Assembly (NCBI GenBank): GCA_948742005.1
Contig: CAPYQR010000029.1
Location: 1-12,953, forward strand
Reading direction: 5' to 3'
DNA length: 12,953 nucleotides
Source: an uncultured bacterium
Lineage (GTDB): Bacteria; Cyanobacteriota; Vampirovibrionia; Gastranaerophilales; Gastranaerophilaceae
Part shown: positions 1 to 6,858 of the stretch, piece by piece
Layout of the letters: the number at the start of each line of letters is the position of its first letter
Position numbering within the stretch: position 1 is the stretch's first letter
Program-made: the position numbers and the translations under genes
The notes under the pieces: model-generated
What the model saw: the letters and a program-made list of their open reading frames with translations, nothing else
Databases searched by the model: none
Told to the model about the DNA's origin: nothing

Positions 1-345
1 GTCGGAGCGTATTTTGCGCAAAAATTATTTGAAATTGAAGATGGGGAAATTATTCAAGCAATCAGAAACCATACAATCGGGGCGGTTGATATGACGACTT
101 TTGATAAAATTATTTTTTTAGCCGATAAAATTGAGCCTTTTGCGCGGGATGAAAAATATTCAAAGAAAATTTGGAAATTAATTGAAAAAAATAAAGGGAT
201 TATAGGGCTTGATTTAGCGTTGTTAAAATGCTTTACGGAAACCATAAAAAGCTTAGTCAAAAGAAAACTCTACATTTGCCCGACAACAATTGATGTTTAC
301 AATAAACTTCAAGAAAACGTCGGAGAATTATTAGAAGAAGATTGA
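1..345 (+). CDS. yqeK: YqeK-type HD-domain nucleotide phosphohydrolase, 3' part only
   Basis: The frame is open from base 1 to the TGA at 343-345 and encodes the last 114 residues; the start lies outside the window. The stretch RNHT (residues 22-25 of the visible part) followed by MTTFDKIIFLADKIEP (31-46) is the C-terminal half of a YqeK-like HD domain, where the second histidine motif and the LAD-x-IEP aspartate help hold the metal centre. YqeK proteins are known to hydrolyse diadenosine tetraphosphate symmetrically to two ADP; the same role is inferred here. The first HD motif must lie upstream, out of view. An internal ATG at 91 exists, but homology to the family continues before it, so it is not the start. 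It is the only plus-strand gene, and its last 37 bases overlap the tail of the convergent reductase-like gene. The family call is fairly secure; the substrate is inferred. Confidence 0.82.
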   Translation, partial: VGAYFAQKLFEIEDGEIIQAIRNHTIGAVDMTTFDKIIFLADKIEPFARDEKYSKKIWKLIEKNKGIIGLDLALLKCFTETIKSLVKRKLYICPTTIDVYNKLQENVGELLEED

Positions 346-1697
346 GGAAAAACGCATATTCCCTTTAAGCCTTTTTGTTTTGAATATCTGATGATATTAT
401 CAATATCATCCGTTGAAGCATTTTTTTGCAGCAAAATTGTTTTAGAAATTTGCCCTTTGATTTTATTTTGGACAATGCTTATTGTATCAATTTCATCAAA
501 ATAAGTAAAAGAATCAAATTTCGCACCAAAATTTTTATCAGGTTCAATAGATGCAGAAGTTTTTAAAAATCTTGAAATTGTACCTGAGGGCGAAATTGCG
601 ATTTTTATTTTATTTTTTTCAGTTTTATTATCCGCTTGGATTGCATCAATGATTTTCCCAAGCAATTCGATTGATTCTTTAGAGCCGTAGTTAAGATTCA
701 TTTTATTCAACATTTCACAATAACCGAGAATTGAAATATAGGAATTATTGTCCAGTTTTTTCATTGCTTCGTTTAGAATTTTTGACGCTTCTTTTAATTC
801 GGCAAAATTTAGGGTTTTATCAGACTTTGATGTGTTTATAGTAAATTTTGATAAATTAATTTGCCCAAGGGTCAAAGTTTCTCCCGCCTTTAATTGGGCT
901 GCTGCGCAGCAATCACAAAGATAATCTTTTGATTGAGAAAAAACAATCCCGGGCTCGCCTTTTTTAAGCATTGAATTCAAAAGAGTTTTATAAACCGTCC
1001 TTGCTTTGATTTTTTCACCGTTTGAAAGAGTAATTAAAGAATCATTATCGACTAATTTCAAAAATTTATCATCAATTATAACCGACAAATCAAAACACCA
1101 ATCCTTAAAAGCGGCATTATCCTTAAGCGTTATAAAATTTAAAATATCTTTATTATAAATATCCAAAAGAGCAATTCCCGCAGGAGGGCGCGAAGAAACA
1201 GACGAGCGAAATTTAAAATAGGAATTTAATTTTTTAACATAATTTGAGGGGTTATTAAATTCACTTAAATTTAACCCGATTCCAAGACCTTTTTTAATAA
1301 ACTTATCTAAATACCAATAATTATCAATTAAATTTTTATTTTCATCTAAAACAAGTGCTGTTGCGCTTTGTGGATTTTTTAAATCTTTATAAGCATTTGA
1401 CGAAAGAGAAATTTTACCCTGTTTTAAAAAAAATAAAAATTGCTTTTGTTTTTGCTTATCTTCTTTTGAATTTTCGCAAAAAATTTCTTGTGCGATTGAA
1501 TTAAAAAAAGAGTTTAAATTTTTGTTTTTATTAATTATCCCTCTCTTAACAAAAATTTCTCTATCAAAATCAGCAAAAAACCCTTTAAACGAAACAAAAT
1601 CATTTTTGAAATTTGTTAAGATATTTTCAGGCTGCAATTTTTGATTTTTTGTTATTTTAGGTAATTTTACAGATGGCGCATAAAAATTTATTATCAT
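309..1697 (-). CDS. Degenerate class II ribonucleotide reductase-like protein (probable pseudoenzyme)
   Basis: This 462-residue protein follows the class II (NrdJ-like) ribonucleotide reductase large-chain order from end to end. Visible landmarks are the helical N-terminal part (about 45-110), GLGIGLNLSEF (137-147), RPPAGIALLDIYNKDIL (170-186), the KDWCFDLSV block (198-206), GEPGIVF (247-253), LGQINLSKF (277-285), SPSGTISRFLKTSASIEP (369-386) and SKTILLQKNASTDDI (418-432). By-eye alignment gives Thr113 in place of the first redox Cys, Leu276 in place of the second, and DCCAA (262-266) in place of NPCGE, so the thiyl Cys may survive as Cys264 while the catalytic Glu is Ala266. The protein ends right after the block matching the usual ITVYRDGS, so there is no Cys-rich tail. 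Family members are commonly about 650 residues or more. A working reductase is therefore unlikely; a regulatory or nucleotide-binding role is conceivable but unproven. It lies 21 bp behind scpB, its ATG has no clear Shine-Dalgarno site, and the frame is intact. Confidence 0.75.
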   Translation of the reverse strand: MIINFYAPSVKLPKITKNQKLQPENILTNFKNDFVSFKGFFADFDREIFVKRGIINKNKNLNSFFNSIAQEIFCENSKEDKQKQKQFLFFLKQGKISLSSNAYKDLKNPQSATALVLDENKNLIDNYWYLDKFIKKGLGIGLNLSEFNNPSNYVKKLNSYFKFRSSVSSRPPAGIALLDIYNKDILNFITLKDNAAFKDWCFDLSVIIDDKFLKLVDNDSLITLSNGEKIKARTVYKTLLNSMLKKGEPGIVFSQSKDYLCDCCAAAQLKAGETLTLGQINLSKFTINTSKSDKTLNFAELKEASKILNEAMKKLDNNSYISILGYCEMLNKMNLNYGSKESIELLGKIIDAIQADNKTEKNKIKIAISPSGTISRFLKTSASIEPDKNFGAKFDSFTYFDEIDTISIVQNKIKGQISKTILLQKNASTDDIDNIIRYSKQKGLKGICVFPQSSSNNSPTFS

Positions 1698-1718
1698 TTT
1701 GATAATTTTATATCAAAA
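1697..1718. repeat. Perfect 8-bp inverted repeat between scpB and the reductase-like gene
   Basis: TTTTGATA (1697-1704) and TATCAAAA (1711-1718) are perfect reverse complements separated by six bases. The repeat fills the whole spacer from just past the scpB stop to the first base of the next ATG, where a ribosome-binding site would normally lie. As RNA it would form a weak AU-rich hairpin ending at the start codon. It could modulate translation, bind a protein, or be a chance product of AT-rich sequence. Confidence 0.45.
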
Positions 1719-2294
1719 TCACAGATTTTTCAAATCCTGCGTAGCATCCAACCTCTTAACAAGTGCTTTAATGTCGCCTTTAAGCTTGAAATATTCCTGG
1801 AACTTTTTAGTTGTTCTAATATTAAAACTTCTTCCGTTTTTATCTTTAGAACGCGAAATCAGCCCTTGTTCCAACAAAACATTAATATGTTCATAAGCGC
1901 TTGAGCGGAGCTCTTTTAAAGTTGTTTGGCGAATTGGCTCTTTTAGGGCAATTACGGTTAAAGTTTTTAAAATAGCAGGGGATAACTCAACAGGACAAAG
2001 CTTTTCAACAATATCCATGTGTTCCGAGCGGACTTGGATTATATATCCATCTTCATCATCAATTTCAAGCGCAGAATTTCTTGAAGAATAATCAAACATC
2101 AAATCAAGCAAAGCATTTTCAACAACATCCTCATTCAAAGATAAAATTTGTGCAATTTCAACAGGCTGCATCGCGCGCGATGTTATGAATAAAACCGCTT
2201 CAACCTTTGCTTTTATTTCATCAGGTGTCAATTCTTTATTTTGATTATTGTCAATTATTATTTTTTCATCATTTTTAATATCTTCAGTTTGCAA
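1719..2294 (-). CDS. scpB: Segregation and condensation protein B
   Basis: ScpB is the winged-helix dimer that binds the ScpA kleisin and completes the Smc-ScpAB condensin, which organises and helps segregate the chromosome. The 191 residues match the usual family length. The first winged helix starts near residue 24 (IKAKVEAVLFITSRAMQPVE), and the second is marked by the hallmark run LSPAILKTLTVIALKEPI (104-121), with LLEQGLISR (140-148) and FQEYFKLK (165-172). The start is a TTG at 2294 overlapping the end of scpA by 11 bp. I accept it because a strong AGGAGG lies nine bases upstream and no ATG is available before the conserved domain. The overlap suggests translational coupling, which would keep ScpA and ScpB in step. 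Translation ends at TGA 1719-1721. Confidence 0.93.
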   Translation of the reverse strand: MQTEDIKNDEKIIIDNNQNKELTPDEIKAKVEAVLFITSRAMQPVEIAQILSLNEDVVENALLDLMFDYSSRNSALEIDDEDGYIIQVRSEHMDIVEKLCPVELSPAILKTLTVIALKEPIRQTTLKELRSSAYEHINVLLEQGLISRSKDKNGRSFNIRTTKKFQEYFKLKGDIKALVKRLDATQDLKNL

Positions 2295-3171
2295 CTTCCT
2301 CTGCCTCCTGTTGTTTTATTTTTTCAGATTTAACAGCATAAAGGTCGCCGTAGAATTTTTCTTGATAAACATCATACTCGCCCTCGCGTGACAAAAACAA
2401 AAGCGCAATAAATGCGGAGCTTTTATCAAAACCCAGCAAGCAAAGCTCTCGAAGCTCAATTTTTTCTTCTCTTGTAAGAATTTGTGCCAGATTTTGTTTC
2501 ATTTTTTCAACAACCTGCTCAACATATTCATCATGCGCAAGTTCTTTAATTTCTGATGCTTTTAATTTTGAATAATTACGCACACGGCGGTCTTTTCGCT
2601 CAAGTGCGTTTTTGATTGCATATTTTTTATCCAAATCTTCATAAAATTGAATGTGGCGGATTAAATCTTTTAAGGTTACTGTTCTTTTGCGGTTTAAACG
2701 CACAGATGTTCTGCGCTCCAATACTTCATCAAAAGAAATTATGTTATTTGTTGAAAATTGCAATTGTTCATAATCTGAATCATCAAAATCTTCTTCAAAA
2801 AAATCTTCAGCAGGAGGATTAAAATCGTCAATTGTAATTCCCTGCAGGATGTCTGATTTTATTTTTAAAAGAGTTGATGAAAAATAAAGCGCCTTTCCGA
2901 CAGAACGAAGATTGTCAAGCTTTAGTTCTTTAATACGCGCGATATATTTATCATAAAGGTCAACAATATCAATATTCCAAGGGTCAATTTTGCCTATTTT
3001 TACTAAATCTAAGATTATTTCAATAGCATCTGTGTGGAGATTTTTTTTAATTCCGGATTTTGAAATAAATTCAATATTTTCCGCACCAAAATCAACATTG
3101 GAATCCAAAACTTTGATTTCATCATAAACTTCTTTATTATTTGAATAAAATTCATTTAATGCATTTGCCAT
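2284..3171 (-). CDS. scpA: Segregation and condensation protein A (kleisin)
   Basis: ScpA is the kleisin that bridges the Smc heads and recruits the ScpB dimer. The N-terminal Smc-neck-binding domain is visible as HTDAIEIILDLVKIGKIDPW (46-65), followed by YDKYIARIKEL and the helix ending LYFSSTLLKIKSDIL. The IDPWNI block is like that of cyanobacterial ScpA. An acidic, probably disordered linker rich in Asp and Glu lies at about 120-135. The C-terminal winged helix covers roughly 230-285 and includes LCLLGFDKSSAFIALLFLSREG. At 295 residues it is slightly longer than many homologues, through the N-terminal lead-in of about 45 residues. The ATG at 3171 lies 43 bp after the smc stop, with an AAGGA 14 bases upstream that is rather far; an AAAGAA is closer. 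It overlaps scpB by 11 bp. Confidence 0.94.
   Translation of the reverse strand: MANALNEFYSNNKEVYDEIKVLDSNVDFGAENIEFISKSGIKKNLHTDAIEIILDLVKIGKIDPWNIDIVDLYDKYIARIKELKLDNLRSVGKALYFSSTLLKIKSDILQGITIDDFNPPAEDFFEEDFDDSDYEQLQFSTNNIISFDEVLERRTSVRLNRKRTVTLKDLIRHIQFYEDLDKKYAIKNALERKDRRVRNYSKLKASEIKELAHDEYVEQVVEKMKQNLAQILTREEKIELRELCLLGFDKSSAFIALLFLSREGEYDVYQEKFYGDLYAVKSEKIKQQEAEEVAN
2304..2309 (-). promoter_or_regulatory. Ribosome-binding site of scpB, inside scpA
   Basis: On the minus strand this reads AGGAGG, nine bases before the TTG at 2294 and within the last codons of scpA. It is among the strongest Shine-Dalgarno sequences in the window and supports initiation of scpB at the non-ATG codon. Confidence 0.7.
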
Positions 3172-3214
3172 TTATTTCTTTTAATTCCTTTGCTGATTAC
3201 AATACTTCTTTTTA

Positions 3215-6200
3215 TTAATCGTTTTCTCTTAATTTTACTCCTGAAATCTTTGTTACTCCTTTTTCTTTTTGGGTTACGCCAATCATCCTGTCAGCGTTAT
3301 CAAGCATCGGTTTTCTTAAGGAAACAACAACAAATTGAGCCGTTTTTGATTGATTGGTAATAATAGTTGACAATCGCTCAACATTTGGTCCGTCAAGGTG
3401 CATATCAACTTCATCAAAAGCATAAAAAGGAGACGGGAGATATTTTTGGATAGCAAAAACAAACGCTAATGCAGTTAAAGATTTTTCTCCGCCTGACATT
3501 CCCGCCAATTTTTGGTTAACTTTATCTCTTATATTTGCTCTAAACGTTAAACCTCCTGCAAAAGGGTCGGATTCGTTTTCAAGATATAATGTCCCCTCGC
3601 CTTGCGAAATTTGTGCAAAAACTTCTTTAAAATTCTTATTTATCGCATGATAAGCATCTAAAAATGTTTCTTTTTTAAGTCCCTGATAACCGTTCATTCT
3701 TGTTTTGATTTCATCTTTTTCGTTTTCAAGAGTGGAAACCTTTTCACGATTTGCATTTTGACGCTCCACTACTTCATCATATTCCGTTAAAGCTCTCATA
3801 TTAACCGGTTCAAGCTCGTTCATTTTCTTTTGAAGCTTAGATATTTTTGCATTAATTTCATCAAGTGAAATTTCCGTTTGCTCAAGATTATTAACCTTAA
3901 TCCCCTGTTCTTCAAATTCTTTTAAAATATTTTCCAACATAGGTTCAAGCTCGCGTCTTCGGGTTTTGTTTGCTTCGTCTTGTTCGTTCAAACGCTCAAG
4001 TTCATTTTCTTGTTTGTTTTTGGAATTTTTAAGATTTAATAAAACTTCTTGAATTTCATCCCTTTTTGTTTGAAATTCAACTAAGTTTTTACCCAATTCT
4101 TTAATTTCTTCTTCAAGCTCGGTTAATTTTACTTTTACAATTTCAATTTCACTGTTAAATTGTTCAATATCGCCTTTTAAGATTTCATTATCTTTATTTA
4201 ATTTTTTAATATCATTTTCACGTGTGGTTATTTGGCTTTGTTGAAATTTAATCTGATTTTCATCTTTTTCAATATCGTTTTCTTTTGTCATTATATTTTT
4301 TTCGATATTTTTAATTTCTTCTTCCACACCTTGTGTTTTTTCTTTTAATTTTTTTAACTCGCCTTCATCGATTAATTTTTCGACTTCTTCAAGTTCGTGT
4401 TGTTTTTCTTGAAATTTTTCGTTTAATTTAATTCTTTTTTCTTCTATTAAATCAAGTTCGCGATTGAGTTTTTTAACCTCTTCATTCAATATTTTCAGCT
4501 GTTTTTCACCCTCTTCAATAATTGCACTTGAAGATTCATTATTTGTTATTAGATTTTTAAGTTCCAATCTTGCCTGGTTTAAAGCATTTGTTGAGGTTAG
4601 ATATTTTTGTCTTGTATCATTTAACCTGCGCTCAAGATCTTTTTCAGCAGCTGTTAAATCATTAGCTTCTTTTTGCAGGGAAAGTGCAAGTTTTTTATGC
4701 TTTTCGAGTTCTTTTTCCTGTGATTTATCAAACAAGCCTGCTGTTTTTTTCTTTGCGCCGCCTGTTATTAAACCGCTTTTTTCCGTTATATCACCGTCAA
4801 GAGTAACTACTCTGTACTTGCCTGCCAGTTTTTTAGCGCACGCCTCATTTTCAACAACAATTGTTTCACCCAAGGCAAAATAAAAAGCATCAAGATAATT
4901 ATCATCAAAATCAATTAAATTAATTGCAAAATCAATGACCCCCTGAGCTTTTGGCAAAGCCATTCTGGCGGGCGCTTTTTTAATTATATCCATCGGAATA
5001 AAAGATGCTCTGTCGCGCCCTTGTGAACGTAAAACCTGAATTGCGCGATATGCGACATCTTGCGAATCAACAACGATTGAATAAGCTCTTGCACCCATTG
5101 CGACATTTATCGCATCAATATAATCATCCTCAACATCGGCAAGCTTTGCAAGAGGTTCATGGACACCTTGAATATGGGCATTTAAAACGGTTTCAATTCC
5201 CGAACCTGCTCCTGCTGTTTTATAAGCATTTTTATTTGCATTTAAAATTGCAATTTTTTGTTGAACCTTTTGAATTTTATAAAACGTATCTTCGCGCATT
5301 GCTTTTGTTTTATCTAATTCTTCAAAAGTTTTTGTTTGGATGATTTTAAATTCTTCTACTTCTTTTGTTAATTGTTCAACTTGCATATTTAATTTATCTT
5401 TTTCATCTTCAAAAATCTTTTTTGAATTTAAAAGTTTTTCGCTTTTTTCTTTAATATCTTTAATTTTTTCTTGCGCATTATTATATTGAGATTCTTTAGG
5501 CAATTGTTCTTTTAAGATTTTTGTTTCTTCGTCTTTTAATTCATCCAGTTCTTTTTTTAATTTGTTTCTGTTTTGGATGTGTTCATCTGCAGATTTATTC
5601 AAACCTGTCATTTCTTGAATAATCGTGTTTAATTCTTCTTTTTTTTGAGAAAGTAAAAGATTTAATTCTTCAAGTTCTTTGTTTTTTTGAACGATTGCGT
5701 TTTTATATTCTTCAATTTTTTCTTTTTGAACATTGATTCCGTTTTTGTAACTTTCAATTGATTTTGTATTATCAATTATTGTTTTATTTGCCAATGCAAT
5801 TGCAGAATTTTTACGCTCAAGTTCGCCCTTTTTTTCTTCTGCAAGTTTTTTGACTTCAAGTTGTTTTTCTTCCCCTTGTGCTTTTACTTTTTCGTTTATT
5901 TCATCATATTTAATTTTTGTATCTTCTATTTTTGAATTAATTTCTTTTAATTGTTCACTTAATTCTTTTTTTTGTTTTGTTGCAAGCAAAATATTTTGAT
6001 GGACGAGTTCCAGCGATTTTTTAATATCAAAATACTTGGCACTTTGGATTTGATTTTCAAGAGAAGTTTTTTCATCTTTAAATTTTTTATATTTAAGCGC
6101 AACTTCGCGTTCTTCTTTCAATTGTTCAATTCTTGAGTCAATTTCGTTCATTAAAAGTTTTTTATTTGCAATTTCATCTTCAACGCCTTGAATCTGGTCG

Positions 6201-6739
6201 CTTGCAAGAGAAATTTTACGGTCAAAATCTGCTGTTCCTGCAATTTCATCGATAATTTTACGTCGTTCGGTTGCAGAACAATTTGTGATTTCTGTAACAT
6301 CGCCCTGCATCATGACATTATAACCGTTTGGAGTAATGTTGTATTTTTCAAGTTCAAGGTGAATCTGGGTTAAGGTTGCAGGTTTATCATTATAATAATA
6401 TGTTGATTGAACGCCGTTTTTGCCTTTTTTGATATATCTTTTAATAGAAAATTCGTAGTCATTACTGTTTTCGGCTTCTTTTTCGGATTCTGCCGCAAAA
6501 GTAACTTTTACGCTTGCTTCGCCTCTTTTGTTATGATTTGTGATTAAATCAGCAACACCTTGTTCGGAACGCAAAGAGCGGGCTGTTGTCAAGCCTAATG
6601 CAAATAGAATGCTGTCGATAATATTGCTTTTGCCGGAGCCGTTTGGTCCTGAAATTGCAGTAAAACCAGGCATCAAAGGCACTGTTACTTTTGAAGCAAA
6701 AGACTTAAAATTATCTATTTCAATTTCTTTAATATACAT
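3215..6739 (-). CDS. smc: Chromosome partition protein Smc
   Basis: Smc is the ATPase arm of the Smc-ScpAB condensin, acting on the nucleoid. The 1174-residue length is typical. The sequence opens with the family's MYIKEIEIDNFKSF start, then Walker A GPNGSGKSN (31-39). Two long coiled-coil arms, rich in Glu, Lys, Leu and Asn, cover about 165-500 and 670-1000 and flank the hinge at about 510-665 (including LITGGAKKKTAG near its end). The C-terminal head has the ABC signature MSGGEK (1081-1086), Walker B with FYAFDEVD (Asp1109, catalytic Glu1110), and the D-loop region just after it. All ATPase motifs are intact. The ATG at 6739 fits the family start, although no clear Shine-Dalgarno site precedes it. 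It heads the smc-scpA-scpB unit, behind a promoter candidate at 6774-6803. Long open frames on the opposite strand here are products of the repetitive coiled-coil codons. Confidence 0.98.
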   Translation of the reverse strand: MYIKEIEIDNFKSFASKVTVPLMPGFTAISGPNGSGKSNIIDSILFALGLTTARSLRSEQGVADLITNHNKRGEASVKVTFAAESEKEAENSNDYEFSIKRYIKKGKNGVQSTYYYNDKPATLTQIHLELEKYNITPNGYNVMMQGDVTEITNCSATERRKIIDEIAGTADFDRKISLASDQIQGVEDEIANKKLLMNEIDSRIEQLKEEREVALKYKKFKDEKTSLENQIQSAKYFDIKKSLELVHQNILLATKQKKELSEQLKEINSKIEDTKIKYDEINEKVKAQGEEKQLEVKKLAEEKKGELERKNSAIALANKTIIDNTKSIESYKNGINVQKEKIEEYKNAIVQKNKELEELNLLLSQKKEELNTIIQEMTGLNKSADEHIQNRNKLKKELDELKDEETKILKEQLPKESQYNNAQEKIKDIKEKSEKLLNSKKIFEDEKDKLNMQVEQLTKEVEEFKIIQTKTFEELDKTKAMREDTFYKIQKVQQKIAILNANKNAYKTAGAGSGIETVLNAHIQGVHEPLAKLADVEDDYIDAINVAMGARAYSIVVDSQDVAYRAIQVLRSQGRDRASFIPMDIIKKAPARMALPKAQGVIDFAINLIDFDDNYLDAFYFALGETIVVENEACAKKLAGKYRVVTLDGDITEKSGLITGGAKKKTAGLFDKSQEKELEKHKKLALSLQKEANDLTAAEKDLERRLNDTRQKYLTSTNALNQARLELKNLITNNESSSAIIEEGEKQLKILNEEVKKLNRELDLIEEKRIKLNEKFQEKQHELEEVEKLIDEGELKKLKEKTQGVEEEIKNIEKNIMTKENDIEKDENQIKFQQSQITTRENDIKKLNKDNEILKGDIEQFNSEIEIVKVKLTELEEEIKELGKNLVEFQTKRDEIQEVLLNLKNSKNKQENELERLNEQDEANKTRRRELEPMLENILKEFEEQGIKVNNLEQTEISLDEINAKISKLQKKMNELEPVNMRALTEYDEVVERQNANREKVSTLENEKDEIKTRMNGYQGLKKETFLDAYHAINKNFKEVFAQISQGEGTLYLENESDPFAGGLTFRANIRDKVNQKLAGMSGGEKSLTALAFVFAIQKYLPSPFYAFDEVDMHLDGPNVERLSTIITNQSKTAQFVVVSLRKPMLDNADRMIGVTQKEKGVTKISGVKLREND

Positions 6740-6741
6740 TT

Positions 6742-6758
6742 AATTTTAATTTAAAATT
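6742..6758. repeat. AT-only palindrome just upstream of the smc start codon
   Basis: AATTTTAA (6742-6749) and TTAAAATT (6751-6758) are perfect reverse complements around one central base. The element lies two bases before the smc ATG, in the short leader predicted from the promoter at 6774-6803. It occupies the position of a ribosome-binding site and could be an operator. It contains only A and T, so chance occurrence in this base composition is quite possible. Confidence 0.4.
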
Positions 6759-6773
6759 TGTCTAGTTATAATA

Positions 6774-6803
6774 ATTACACTATAAATAAGGACATGCTGT
6801 CAA
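6774..6803 (-). promoter_or_regulatory. Candidate sigma-70-type promoter for smc-scpA-scpB
   Basis: Read on the minus strand, a perfect TTGACA (6798-6803) is followed after 18 bases by TGTAAT (6774-6779), five of six matches to the -10 consensus. Transcription would start near 6767, giving a leader of roughly 28 bases before the smc ATG at 6739. It lies in the only sizeable gap between minus-strand genes in the window (6740-6858), so it probably starts the condensin unit separately from the envelope genes upstream. No convincing terminator hairpin was seen in this gap, so read-through from lepB is possible. Confidence 0.55.
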
Positions 6804-6858
6804 ATTTTACAAAAAAATTAATATCAATTGAGGAGAAAATATTATAGAATCCAAATAA

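Noticed and set aside
309..1697. An active class II ribonucleotide reductase
   Set aside because: The fold landmarks match, but the aligned redox cysteines, the catalytic glutamate and the C-terminal cysteines are missing and the protein is too short.
4464..5343. Two plus-strand open frames of 139 and 112 codons (4464-4883 and 5005-5343) opposite smc
   Set aside because: They are antisense to the smc hinge and coiled coil, whose biased codons leave the other strand open. Their translations show no recognisable domain.
6758..6786. Plus-strand TTGTCT-N17-TATAAA resembling a promoter
   Set aside because: It points into lepB antisense with no gene to drive, and AT-rich DNA produces such matches often. 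The minus-strand match is better and is placed before smc.
6794..6847. A 17-codon plus-strand frame from an ATG just after AAGGA in the smc-lepB gap
   Set aside because: The AAGGA is only one base from the ATG, too close for normal initiation, and the peptide has no recognisable feature.
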